From NCBI RefSeq assembly GCF_017798165.1, contig NZ_CP059068.1:3410001-3474000 (forward strand): DNA of 64,000 nucleotides. Direction: 5' to 3'. The notes under the pieces are model-generated. The model was not told the origin of the DNA and made no database searches. It saw nothing but the letters and a program-made list of their open reading frames with translations. Below, piece by piece: positions 46,252 through 55,209 of this stretch. The translations under genes and the position numbers were made by a program. This DNA is from Rhodoferax sp. AJA081-3 (GTDB lineage: Bacteria > Pseudomonadota > Gammaproteobacteria > Burkholderiales > Burkholderiaceae_C). The first letter of the stretch is position 1. Every line of letters begins with the position of its first letter.

Positions 46252-46782
46252 ATGGGTTCGAATTTTGCAGATCTGCAGCCAGATATCCAGCCGCTTGGTA
46301 CGGCGCGTGATTTCGTGGACGAGTTCATTGACGTGCTCAAAAAGCAACCTGTCATGCACCATTTCAGCAGCCAGGAGTTGACCCTGCTGGCTGAGTACAT
46401 GGACTGTTTTGGCGTACCCCGCAAGTCCACCGTTATCCATGAGGGAGACGAAGGTGATTTTTTGGCCATTCTGGTGACTGGTGAAGCCCAGATCGTCAAA
46501 CTGCAAGACGCCGAGGAAGTCATTGTTGGTCTGATCAAGCCCGGCGAGCTGTTTGGAGAAATGTCCATGGTGGATGGTCTGGAGCGTTTTGCCAGTTGCG
46601 TCACCAACGAGCCCAGCGACTTTGCGGTGTTAACCCGCCAAAAACTCAACGACATGCTGGCAGACCACCCCCGCCTGGGTAACAAGTTTCTGCTGATGCT
46701 GCTGGACCTGTCTGCGGCTCGATTGCGCAATGCCCTGCATGTTGGCGATTCCCTCGGCTGCGGCGCTAGCGCGTGTATATGA
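46252..46782 (+). CDS. stand-alone cyclic-nucleotide-binding protein
   Basis: The product is 176 residues. Almost all of it is a CRP-like cyclic nucleotide-binding beta roll (LAILVTGEAQIVK, PGELFGEMSMVDGLERFA), but no DNA-binding helix-turn-helix follows. It therefore should sense cAMP or another nucleotide and act by protein contact. GGAG upstream fixes the ATG at 46252; a TTG further up is possible. It overlaps epsL by ATGA. Confidence 0.85.
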   Translation: MGSNFADLQPDIQPLGTARDFVDEFIDVLKKQPVMHHFSSQELTLLAEYMDCFGVPRKSTVIHEGDEGDFLAILVTGEAQIVKLQDAEEVIVGLIKPGELFGEMSMVDGLERFASCVTNEPSDFAVLTRQKLNDMLADHPRLGNKFLLMLLDLSAARLRNALHVGDSLGCGASACI

Positions 46783-47936
46783 CCCGCTCTGCAAGTCGAA
46801 GCCAATCCCTTGTTGCGCTGCTGACCTGTGGCGCGGCGGTGGGTTGTGCCCATGCACAGGAGACCAGCACTGAAAAACTGAAACTGCGTGCCACGATGAC
46901 GCAGATTCAGGACAGCAACTATCAGCGGGCGATAGATGCCAAGGCAGTGTCGGATCAGGTCAATACCCAAGCCGTAGACGTGATCGTGGCGCTGCCCTAC
47001 GGACAGCAACGTTTGGAGCTGGAGGCGAATCTGGCCAATAACAAACACCAGACGTTTACGCAGTTCGACTACGCGGCACACAACTACAACGCGGTGTGGC
47101 GCTGGAGCTTGACGCCAACTTTGGTGGGTGCCCTCAGCAGCAAGCGCACGGAAACACTTAACTCCGCAGCAGACAGTTTGGACCCTGGCTTGCGCAACAC
47201 CAACGTCACCCGAATCGACAACCTCAATGCGGGTTACCTTCTGGGCGGGCCCTGGCAGTTGTTTGCCGACTATTCCAAGGGCAACTCCACAAACGAACGG
47301 GCACTGCTGGGCATCACGGACGTCAACTACCAGTCGTATACGGCAGGCGTCAGTTATGCGCCCAGTGTTGGTAACTCGTTGAACTATGCGCTGCGTAACG
47401 ACAAGGGCACCAGTACCAGCGACTACAGTTCTATTGGTCATGCCTTTGTGGCACTCTATGCCCCCACGGCAGACACAACACTGAAGGGTCGTGTCGCATA
47501 CATCGAGCAACGGTTTTCCATTGACTCCAAGTTTGACTTCAGCGGTATCACAGGCGGTGTGGAAGCGACCTGGCGCGCCACACCCAAAACCAGTATCAAT
47601 GCCAGCTGGTTGCGTGACATCACCAGTTTTCAAACGCTGGAGTCTACCCACGCCAGAATCGACACGTTCAGCATAGCCCCTAAGTGGCAAATGCGTCCCA
47701 CCGTGTCCATCGGTTGGACCTACAAACGCTCGGTACGCGATGGCCTGGGTAGTCCCCACGGCACAGCAAGCAGTCGCCAGGATCGCACGCAGGAGAGCAT
47801 TTGGGATATCAATTGGCAGCCGCGCAAATATTTCATATTGCGGGGTGCATTTTCCAATGCCAGTCGAACTTCCAACGTCGTTGACCAAGACTACACGGCA
47901 CAGGTGGTAACACTTGGTGCGCAATTTATTTACTGA
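46779..47936 (+). CDS. epsL: outer membrane polysaccharide export protein EpsL
   Basis: The product is 385 residues: a signal peptide (VALLTCGAAVGCAHAQ) followed by a beta-barrel-rich protein of the XrtB-associated EpsL type, ending VTLGAQFIY with an aromatic last residue. It is probably the outer membrane channel. It lies between the cyclic-nucleotide protein and epsD in the same direction. Confidence 0.85.
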   Translation: MTRSASRSQSLVALLTCGAAVGCAHAQETSTEKLKLRATMTQIQDSNYQRAIDAKAVSDQVNTQAVDVIVALPYGQQRLELEANLANNKHQTFTQFDYAAHNYNAVWRWSLTPTLVGALSSKRTETLNSAADSLDPGLRNTNVTRIDNLNAGYLLGGPWQLFADYSKGNSTNERALLGITDVNYQSYTAGVSYAPSVGNSLNYALRNDKGTSTSDYSSIGHAFVALYAPTADTTLKGRVAYIEQRFSIDSKFDFSGITGGVEATWRATPKTSINASWLRDITSFQTLESTHARIDTFSIAPKWQMRPTVSIGWTYKRSVRDGLGSPHGTASSRQDRTQESIWDINWQPRKYFILRGAFSNASRTSNVVDQDYTAQVVTLGAQFIY

Positions 47937-47941
47937 CCCAC

Positions 47942-49060
47942 ATGCATACAGAAAAGTACACCATGCAAAATTTGCACATCCCCTCCAAAATTGTCCGCGC
48001 CACAGTGCTGGTCGCGTTGGTTCCAATGCTGGTCATGGGGTGCAGCAAAAAGGACAACGTGGCGACCCAGGCCGTGGCCATTGTTGACGGCCAGGAAATA
48101 TCGGTTCACCAAATCAACACGGTGCTGTCCAAGGTCAATGGCGTCACACCCGACACACTGCCCAAAGTCAAGCGGGAAATCCTAGACGGATTGGTGGAGC
48201 AACAGTTGGCCATTAACCTGGCGATCAGCAGCAAGCTGGACCGCAGTCCCGAAGTCGTTACCGCTATCGAAAACGCCAAGCGTGAAATCATTGCCCGTGC
48301 AGCCTTGGAGCAAATTCGCAACGCCTTGCCCAAGCCAACCGACGAAGAAGCCAAGGCCTATTTTGATGCGCACCCAGAACTCTTCAGCCAACGCCGCGTG
48401 TTCAACCTGCAAGAGATCGCCATCGACAAGGCGACGCCCAACCTGGCGGAAGTGCGCAGCATGGTCGCATCAGCCAAGAGTATGGAAGATGTGGCGCAAT
48501 GGTTGACCCAAAAGGGTATCGGCTTTAAGCCCAATGCGGGCACCCGGCCTGCCGAGCAGATTCCACTGGAAGTCTTGCCTGCATTGCACCAGTTCAAAGA
48601 CGGCCAGATTGGCTTGATTGAAGGCAACGATGCGCACTTTATTGAGCGCGTAGCAGCATCCAAAACCCTGCCCATTACCGAAGCACAAGCAATACCCCGC
48701 ATCAAGGTGTTTTTGGCCAACCAGCGTGGCGCCGAAGCCATCAAGCGTGAAAAAGAAGCTATGAAGGCCAAAGCCAAGGTTGAATACCTGGGTGAGTTTG
48801 CCGGTGGTGAAGCCGCATTCAAAGCCGAGGCCGAGGCCAAAGCCAAAGCGGTGGCAGAAGCCAAGGCAGCAGCCGAAGCACAGGCCAAAGCGGTGGCGGA
48901 ATCCGTAGCCAAACAAAAGGCCGATGACCAGGCGAAAGCACAAGCAGAGGCCGAGGCGCGCTCCAAGGCCCGTGCAGAAGCCCGAGCCAGCGCCACCAAA
49001 TCGCCGGCTTCTGCACCTGAGAGCATCAACCTCGAAAAAGGCATCAAGGGACTGAAATGA
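47942..49060 (+). CDS. epsD: peptidyl-prolyl isomerase-like lipoprotein EpsD
   Basis: The product is 372 residues. LVMGC at about residue 34 is a lipobox. The central part fits SurA/PpiD-like proteins with a parvulin-like domain (DEEAKAYFDAHPELFSQRRVFNLQEIAI). The last 90 residues are an Ala/Lys/Glu/Gln-rich coiled coil (AEAKAKAVAEAKAAAEAQ). EpsD is the folding helper of the EPS export machine. An ATG at 47963 is an alternative start. Confidence 0.87.
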   Translation: MHTEKYTMQNLHIPSKIVRATVLVALVPMLVMGCSKKDNVATQAVAIVDGQEISVHQINTVLSKVNGVTPDTLPKVKREILDGLVEQQLAINLAISSKLDRSPEVVTAIENAKREIIARAALEQIRNALPKPTDEEAKAYFDAHPELFSQRRVFNLQEIAIDKATPNLAEVRSMVASAKSMEDVAQWLTQKGIGFKPNAGTRPAEQIPLEVLPALHQFKDGQIGLIEGNDAHFIERVAASKTLPITEAQAIPRIKVFLANQRGAEAIKREKEAMKAKAKVEYLGEFAGGEAAFKAEAEAKAKAVAEAKAAAEAQAKAVAESVAKQKADDQAKAQAEAEARSKARAEARASATKSPASAPESINLEKGIKGLK

Positions 49061-49875
49061 AAAAGCTATTCCAACGTGTGACCGGCCTGGCATTGGCCGC
49101 GCTGTTCACTGCATTCACTTCGATTGCTGCACTCGCACAGGACCGTCTGTACGAAGACAGACTTGGCGCGGGCGACGTCATCCGTGTGCAGGTTTACCAA
49201 AGCCCCGATCTTTCACAGGAAACCCGTATTCTGGAGACAGGTTTCATCAGTTACCCGCTGATTGGAGCAACCAAAGTGGCGGGCCTTACCATTCCTGAAG
49301 CGGAAGCTGTCATTGCAAAAGCGCTGAAGGCCGGTGGCTTCATACAGCAACCGCAGGTCACCATTGCGCAATTGCAAATACGCCGCAAAACCGTCACCGT
49401 ATTGGGTGCGGTTGGGCGCCCGGGCCTCTACCCCTTGGACAATATCAATACCAATCTCTCCAGCATACTGGCAGCGGCAGGTGGCATTGCGCAAGGTGGT
49501 TCAGACACCGTGATTCTGGCGGGCAAACGCGACGGCAAGCCCGTGCGCCAAGAGATTGATGTGGCTGCAACCTACTTGGACGACAAACTCGCCAACGACG
49601 TGGTGCTGTCCCCTGGCGACACCATCTACGTGCATCGCGCCCCTTCGTTCTATGTGTATGGTGAGGCGGGCAAGCCTGGCCCCTACCGCCTGGAGCGCAA
49701 CATGACGGTCATGCAGGCGCTGGTTACCGCAGGTGGGCCCACCCAGCGTGGAACAGAGCGGAACCTGCGCCTGAACCGCCGCTCGCCTGACGGAAGCGTC
49801 AAAGAGTCGCGCCCGGAACTCACCGATCTGGTGCAACCCGACGATGTGATTTTTGTGCGCGAAAGCCTGTTTTAA
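49057..49875 (+). CDS. epsE: polysaccharide export protein EpsE (Wza family)
   Basis: The product is 272 residues: a signal peptide (LAALFTAFTSIAALAQ), a Poly_export domain (YRLGAGDVIRVQVYQ-type block at 35-110) and SLBB-type beta-grasp repeats (VTVLGAVGRPGLYPL, FYVYGEAGKPGPYRLE). It forms the periplasmic and outer membrane export channel. It overlaps epsD by ATGA and precedes epsF by 12 bases. Confidence 0.93.
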   Translation: MKKLFQRVTGLALAALFTAFTSIAALAQDRLYEDRLGAGDVIRVQVYQSPDLSQETRILETGFISYPLIGATKVAGLTIPEAEAVIAKALKAGGFIQQPQVTIAQLQIRRKTVTVLGAVGRPGLYPLDNINTNLSSILAAAGGIAQGGSDTVILAGKRDGKPVRQEIDVAATYLDDKLANDVVLSPGDTIYVHRAPSFYVYGEAGKPGPYRLERNMTVMQALVTAGGPTQRGTERNLRLNRRSPDGSVKESRPELTDLVQPDDVIFVRESLF

Positions 49876-49887
49876 AGAATTGTCCGC

Positions 49888-51318
49888 ATGACACCCAAGC
49901 AGCTTTTACTCATATTGTTCGCGCACCGCTATGTAGCGGTTATCGTTTTTGTGTTGGTGGCCGTAGGCGGAGTTGTCGCAACCTTGCTCACGCCCAAGAC
50001 CTACGTGGCCACTACCGATTTGTTGGTGGATAGCAGGGCCGACCCCATCGCAGGTGCTGTCACCGGCGGTACCAATTACCTTGCTACACAAGTTGCCATC
50101 ATTCAGAGTGAGCGTGTTGCCATCGGTGTGGTCAAGCGGTTACGTGTGGCTGAGACACCGGCCTTGATTGAGCAGTGGAAGGCCGCTACCCAAGAAAAAG
50201 TGCCATTGGAAAACTATTACGCCAACCTGTTGCGCAAAGGGCTGCTGGCCGAACCCCTGCGTGCCAGCAATGTGATACGCCTGAGCTTCGAGGGTACTGA
50301 CGCAAAGTTTGCCACTGCCGCAGTGAACACCTTTGCACAAGCCTATCTGGACCTGACCGTAGACCTGCGCGTGGAACCCGTGCGTCAGTATGCTGATTGG
50401 TTCGATGAGCGACTAAAAAGCCTCCGCGCCAATGTTGAGACTGCGCAGGCCAAATTGTCGGCTTACCAGAATGAAAAGGGCATCATCGGTATCGACCAGC
50501 GCACCGACCAGGAAACCCAGCGTCTGGATGCACTTACCGCCCAACTGGTGGCCGTTCAGGGTGAAAACCTGGCTATTGGCAGCCGAGAGAGAAACGCAGG
50601 TGGGGAGTTGTCGCCCGACATTTTGGCCAGCAACTCGGTGGCTGGCATTAAAGGCCAACTGAGCCAAGCTGAGGCCAAACTGAGTGAAATGCGGATCAGC
50701 CTTGGCCCCAACCACCCCATGCGTGTGCAGCTCGAAAGCCAGATAACAGAGCTGAAAGAACAGTTAAGCCAGGAGATGCGCCGCGTCACCGGTGGTACAT
50801 CGGTTGCGCGCAGTGCTGCCAGCATGCGTGAGGCCGAGTTGCGCGGAATGGTTGCCGCGCAAAAGGCGCGCGTCCTAGCCTTGCGCCAGGAGCGTGATCA
50901 AATTTCGGTGTTGGCACAAGACGTAGAGGCCGCCAAGGCCATGTATGACTCTGTGCTCAAACGCACCAACCAACTCAACCTAGAAAAACAGTCTGACCAA
51001 GCCAATGTATCGGTGTTGAGCCCGGCCATTGAGCCCAACACGCCGTCCAAACCCAACCGCCCCAAGTATTTGGCCATGACATTGATCGGCGCACTGGCCG
51101 CTGCGTTCGCCGCTGCATTGGCGATTGAATTTTTGAACCCCAAGGTGCGCGTGTTGAGCGACATCATGGTGGACGATGTGCCCGTGCTGGGCACTATAGA
51201 ACGGCGTGACGCCAATTACTCATGGGGTCAGCGCATGGCACTGTTAGTCAAGTTTTTCACCCGGCGCAAACAGCGCAAAACGGTGTATGCGGCCAGCCGC
51301 TTGGCGGGGCTGCAATGA
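49888..51318 (+). CDS. epsF: chain-length determinant protein EpsF (Wzz/PCP type)
   Basis: The product is 476 residues. Two transmembrane helices, near residues 15-35 and 390-415, bracket a large periplasmic domain with long coiled coils (AQAKLSAYQNEKGI, REAELRGMVAAQKARVLALR). PNRPKYLAMTLIGALAAAF is the usual end region before the second helix. EpsF sets the length of the polysaccharide chain together with EpsG. It overlaps epsG by ATGA. Confidence 0.93.
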   Translation: MTPKQLLLILFAHRYVAVIVFVLVAVGGVVATLLTPKTYVATTDLLVDSRADPIAGAVTGGTNYLATQVAIIQSERVAIGVVKRLRVAETPALIEQWKAATQEKVPLENYYANLLRKGLLAEPLRASNVIRLSFEGTDAKFATAAVNTFAQAYLDLTVDLRVEPVRQYADWFDERLKSLRANVETAQAKLSAYQNEKGIIGIDQRTDQETQRLDALTAQLVAVQGENLAIGSRERNAGGELSPDILASNSVAGIKGQLSQAEAKLSEMRISLGPNHPMRVQLESQITELKEQLSQEMRRVTGGTSVARSAASMREAELRGMVAAQKARVLALRQERDQISVLAQDVEAAKAMYDSVLKRTNQLNLEKQSDQANVSVLSPAIEPNTPSKPNRPKYLAMTLIGALAAAFAAALAIEFLNPKVRVLSDIMVDDVPVLGTIERRDANYSWGQRMALLVKFFTRRKQRKTVYAASRLAGLQ

Positions 51319-52259
51319 GCGATCCACAATTCAACTCCTCGTCGCTGTTCCCTACCGATGTGGACATTGAGCTCGACGGTATTGGCCCCAAGACAGGCTC
51401 CAAGCGTTCGCTGGGGCAGATCCTGCTGGATGCTAAGGTTCTCACCCCTGAAGATGCCCTGCGCATCATCGAACTGCAGCGCGAGAAGAAAATCCGTTTT
51501 GGCGAAGCTGCTGTAGAGTTGGGCCTGATCAGCGCAGGCGACATCGATTACGCGCTGTCGCACCAATACGAATACAGCTACCTGCCCCGCACCAGTGGTC
51601 AACATACAGACCCCGAGCTGGTAGCGGCTTACCAGCCCTTTAGCCACGAAGTGGACCAGCTGCGGACCATACGTTCACAGCTCATGTTGCGCTGGTTTGA
51701 ACAGCACAAGGGCCATGCCATGCTCGCCATTGTGGGCGCAGGCCGCGCAGAGGGGGGTAGTTATTTGGCCGCCAATTTGGCGATTGTGTTTGCCCAAATG
51801 GGTGAGCGCACCTTGTTGATAGACGCTGACATGCGCGCGCCGCGCCAACACAGCCTGTTCCAGCTCAACAATCAGATAGGCTTCTCCAGCCTTTTGGCCA
51901 GCCGGGCCGATGTCGCCAGCACTATCCACCACATCCACTACATCAACAATCTGGACGTATTGCCGGCCGGCCCCATACCGCCCAACCCGCAGGAACTGCT
52001 GAATCGCCCCAATATGACTGAGCTGTTTGAATGGGCTGGCAAGACCTACGACATCGTGGTGATCGACACCTCATCACTGAGCAGTGGTGCAGATGCCCTG
52101 ATGGTTGCTAGCAAGGCGGGTACTGCGTTGGCCGTAGCCCGCGCAAATGAGACCAAAACCACCGCGTTCAAAAATATGATTACGGACCTGAAACGCTCCA
52201 ACATCAATGTGGTGGGGTCTGTGTTGAATGCGCCGCCGTTGATTGATGTTGCAACTTGA
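51315..52259 (+). CDS. epsG: chain-length-associated protein EpsG, BY-kinase-like
   Basis: The product is 314 residues. A GspE_N-like lead (SLGQILLDAKVLTPEDALRI) is followed by a P-loop ATPase like the cytoplasmic half of bacterial tyrosine kinases. LLIDADMRAPRQH is the Walker A' motif and VVIDTS the Walker B. The Walker A is atypical, GRAEGGSYLAAN, with Gly in place of the Lys. No C-terminal Tyr cluster is visible. EpsG works with EpsF, but the missing Lys makes ATP hydrolysis doubtful. Confidence 0.87.
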   Translation: MSDPQFNSSSLFPTDVDIELDGIGPKTGSKRSLGQILLDAKVLTPEDALRIIELQREKKIRFGEAAVELGLISAGDIDYALSHQYEYSYLPRTSGQHTDPELVAAYQPFSHEVDQLRTIRSQLMLRWFEQHKGHAMLAIVGAGRAEGGSYLAANLAIVFAQMGERTLLIDADMRAPRQHSLFQLNNQIGFSSLLASRADVASTIHHIHYINNLDVLPAGPIPPNPQELLNRPNMTELFEWAGKTYDIVVIDTSSLSSGADALMVASKAGTALAVARANETKTTAFKNMITDLKRSNINVVGSVLNAPPLIDVAT

Positions 52260-52291
52260 AGGTAAATCAGGTCCCTCGGTAGGAGGAAAGC

Positions 52292-53764
52292 ATGCCTGAG
52301 TACATAAGGGCGCTAATTGTTATCTTGGCGCTTGCAACAGTTGTTTTCTACTTCGCGAAAACACCTGCAACCGCGGTTGCAATCACGCCAGATGATTTTG
52401 TGCGCAGACGCAACGCCTGGCTCTACATCACATTGGCCGGGTTCTTGTCCCAAAACTTCTGGGTATTCGTCGCAATAGTAAGTATTGTGATTTACAACGC
52501 TGCAAAGAAAGACACCAACAAGATTGCTCTGTTCTTCTTTCTAGTCCTCGCTCTCCCTCAAGTCAAAGAAGAGATACCAGGTTTTGCAGGCATTAGGTAT
52601 TTCTTAGTTGTCGACTATGTGCGAGTGCTGACGATGATTTTGTTATTGCCCGTCTGTCTAGGCGCTAGGAGGATCGCTGTTTCGCAAAGAAACAAAGCGC
52701 ATAGCGCCGATATAGTTTTAGCGACATATATTTTGCTTAATCTGGCTCTGCAGGCGCAGTATGACGTTGCAACAAATGTAGTACGAGCAGGGTTGAATTG
52801 GGTTATGGATGTTGTAATTCCCTACTATGCTATCAGCCGATCAATCAAAGATTTAAAAGGTTTCCGCGATGTGTTGATGAGTTTCGTGGTTGCTGCGATG
52901 TTGGCCTCACTCGTTGGAGTTTTTGAATTTACTCGCAACTGGATACTATATAAGACGGTTGGACAAGCTCTGGGTGCAGTATGGGATTCAGGTTATCTTG
53001 CCAGAGGAGAGTATTTGCGGGCGTCCGCAACGAGTGGCCAAGCTATTGTATTTGGCTTCGTTGTTGCCATTGCCATTGGCCTTTATCTTTCATTGCGGCA
53101 CGCTATCCCCAGTAGAGCTCAATATTCCAGCGGTATTGCGCTTCTGTTAGCCGGAATATTTTCACCGCTATCCCGTGGACCTTGGGTTGGGTTGGTCGTA
53201 ATGTTATTTATTTATACTGCATTGGGTGAAAAACCGATACAGAAGTATTTAAAGTATTCTATATTGGTAGTGCCTGTGATTTTCGTTGTCGCAATTTCAG
53301 ACTTCGGAAAAAAAATTGTTGACTATCTCCCATTTGTTGGATCTGTCGATGCGGATAATGTGACTTATCGACAGAATTTGTTTGAAACATCTTTTCAAAT
53401 TATTCTCGATAATCCGTTCTTTGGGTCTACCGATTATTTGTTGCGAATGGAAGATTTGCGGCAAGGGCAAGGGATTATCGACTTGGTGAACACGTTTCTT
53501 ATTGTAGGGTTAAATGCTGGTTTCGTCGGGTTGGCTTTGTACTTACTTGTGTTTGGTCTTTCAATTTGGGGTGTTTTTAAGAGAATGAGGCAAGATACCA
53601 TTGATTCAGTTATGCACAAATTAGGTCAATCGCTAATCGCAGTAATGCTCGGTATTCTTGTAATAATTGCTACGGTAAGTCCCATATTTCACGTTCCTCT
53701 TATGCTTTGGTCTGTAACGGCTTTATGTTTGGCGTATGTGCGAATAGGTACTGATGTTCGTTGA
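52292..53764 (+). CDS. Wzy/O-antigen ligase-like membrane protein
   Basis: The product is 490 residues with about eleven hydrophobic helices and one long periplasmic loop (NVTYRQNLFETSFQIILDNP). The local SPLSRGPWVG and the large hydrophobic design fit O-antigen ligase/polymerase-type proteins. It probably joins the lipid-linked repeat units. AGGAGG at 52281-52286 is a perfect Shine-Dalgarno. The gene is AT-rich compared with epsA-G, which suggests transfer. Confidence 0.78.
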   Translation: MPEYIRALIVILALATVVFYFAKTPATAVAITPDDFVRRRNAWLYITLAGFLSQNFWVFVAIVSIVIYNAAKKDTNKIALFFFLVLALPQVKEEIPGFAGIRYFLVVDYVRVLTMILLLPVCLGARRIAVSQRNKAHSADIVLATYILLNLALQAQYDVATNVVRAGLNWVMDVVIPYYAISRSIKDLKGFRDVLMSFVVAAMLASLVGVFEFTRNWILYKTVGQALGAVWDSGYLARGEYLRASATSGQAIVFGFVVAIAIGLYLSLRHAIPSRAQYSSGIALLLAGIFSPLSRGPWVGLVVMLFIYTALGEKPIQKYLKYSILVVPVIFVVAISDFGKKIVDYLPFVGSVDADNVTYRQNLFETSFQIILDNPFFGSTDYLLRMEDLRQGQGIIDLVNTFLIVGLNAGFVGLALYLLVFGLSIWGVFKRMRQDTIDSVMHKLGQSLIAVMLGILVIIATVSPIFHVPLMLWSVTALCLAYVRIGTDVR

Positions 53765-54261
53765 TCATGATAATGCTCAATTTTTTAGTCATTATTGACC
53801 TTCATCACTATCGTTTGGTTTGGAAATGCGAAATGTAATTTTCGCTGCCTGCTGCTGAATTAAATGATGACAATAGAGTTATATCGATTTACGTTAAAGG
53901 GTTGGGCGGCTTGCGTCACACTGCCACAGTAATTCCTCCGCCTCGTCCACAAGTTTCTCTGTTCAACAGAGCTCGGACACTAATTGTCAAAGGTACGTGA
54001 GGCGGAGTACCGTTACAGCCTAAAAGCTATTTAAATAACTCGGATCTTAGGGTTGCAAAATGCTGCAATTGGTGTTGGGTTTAATTGATTTGCTGGTTGA
54101 CCTATTGTTTTATGGTTTCGGGCAAAGGCAATCCGGTCTCAATGGCTGAGTGCCTTAATTGCTTTTTCATTTAACTTCGGAGGGTATGACTTGGTAATGA
54201 TATTCACAAGTGTTGTCACTAGTCTCCACCTGGTCTCTATTTCTAATTGACTGCAACAATC
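53765..54261. other. AT-rich gene-free stretch with nested inverted repeats
   Basis: Nothing in this ~500 bases reads as a gene in any frame. It holds an outer inverted repeat CTCCGCCTC (53936-53944) / GAGGCGGAG (53999-54007) and an inner palindrome CTCTGTTCAACAGAG (53957-53971). They may be the remains of a mobile element or a regulatory leader for the glycosyltransferases. I see no promoter I would call with confidence. Confidence 0.45.
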
Positions 54262-55209
54262 ATGGACATTAGTACCATCGTAGTGAGTTACAACACTGCA
54301 AGACTTTTGCCAGAGTGCATAAAAAAGCTGCGCTCGGCATACCACCATCTTAAATGCGAGGAAATCTTTATAGATAACGCTTCAGCAGATGATTCGGTAA
54401 ATCTTATTCGTCGCGAATTTGGATCGGCGCATCTACTCGAAAACAAACATAACGTAGGATTTGGTCGTGCAAACAACCAAGCATTGCCTTTAGCAAACGG
54501 ACGGTTCGTCCTCTTGCTCAATACCGATGCATTTGTTGCACCAGACACTTTGACGAAAACAGTGGCTTACATGGACTCCAATCCAAACTGTGGGATTTTA
54601 GGTGTGCGCCTTGAGGGGCGAGATGGGCTTTTACAACCTTGCTGCAGATACTTCCCGACGCCATGGAACACTTTTTTGTATAGAACTGGGCTAAACCGGA
54701 TTTTCAAAACTGTACAAATGGTGGACAACATGGACTGGGCGCATGACGCTGTACGTTCTTGTGATTGGGTGGTCGGGTGTTACTACTTGGTGCGCAAAGA
54801 AGTTGTGGAGCAAATTGGACTCTTTGACCCTCGTTATTTTCTATATTTTGAAGAGGTTGACCATTGTTTCGCAGCCAAGAAGGCGGGTTGGGATGTCGTG
54901 TTTTATCCGCACACTACCGTTGTTCATCTGGGTGGGGAGAGTGCCAAGTCGGACGGCGTCGTTACTCAGAGCGGGCGGCAGCTCGAGGCACTTCAGGTAG
55001 AGAGCGAACTTTTGTATTTCCGCAAGAACCACGGATGGGGTGCGGTATGGGGCAATGTTGCGCTCACGGTGCTAGCCGACGCCCTCAATACGCTAAAACG
55101 TGTCTTCAAGCCCGGGGTTGCGCTCAATGCCGGGGGCGCCTGGCAGCATACAGCGTTGGTGTGCATTACTTTTGCGCGCACCCGCTGGGGCACCAAGGCT
55201 ACCCGCTGA
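54262..55209 (+). CDS. family-2 glycosyltransferase
   Basis: The product is 315 residues. STIVVSYNTARLLPECI begins the GT2 fold. NTDAF is a DxD-like metal site, and YFEEVDHCFAAKKAGW is a second acidic motif. Proteins of this layout transfer rhamnose or similar sugars (WbbL-like). The start is ATG 54262 (a TTG at 54247 is possible). The stop overlaps the next gene's ATG by one base. AT-rich. Confidence 0.87.
   Translation: MDISTIVVSYNTARLLPECIKKLRSAYHHLKCEEIFIDNASADDSVNLIRREFGSAHLLENKHNVGFGRANNQALPLANGRFVLLLNTDAFVAPDTLTKTVAYMDSNPNCGILGVRLEGRDGLLQPCCRYFPTPWNTFLYRTGLNRIFKTVQMVDNMDWAHDAVRSCDWVVGCYYLVRKEVVEQIGLFDPRYFLYFEEVDHCFAAKKAGWDVVFYPHTTVVHLGGESAKSDGVVTQSGRQLEALQVESELLYFRKNHGWGAVWGNVALTVLADALNTLKRVFKPGVALNAGGAWQHTALVCITFARTRWGTKATR

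Noticed and set aside
52260..54262. JUMPStart/ops element before the glycosyltransferases
   Set aside because: No GGCGGTAG-like element was found in the leader regions of the AT-rich segment.
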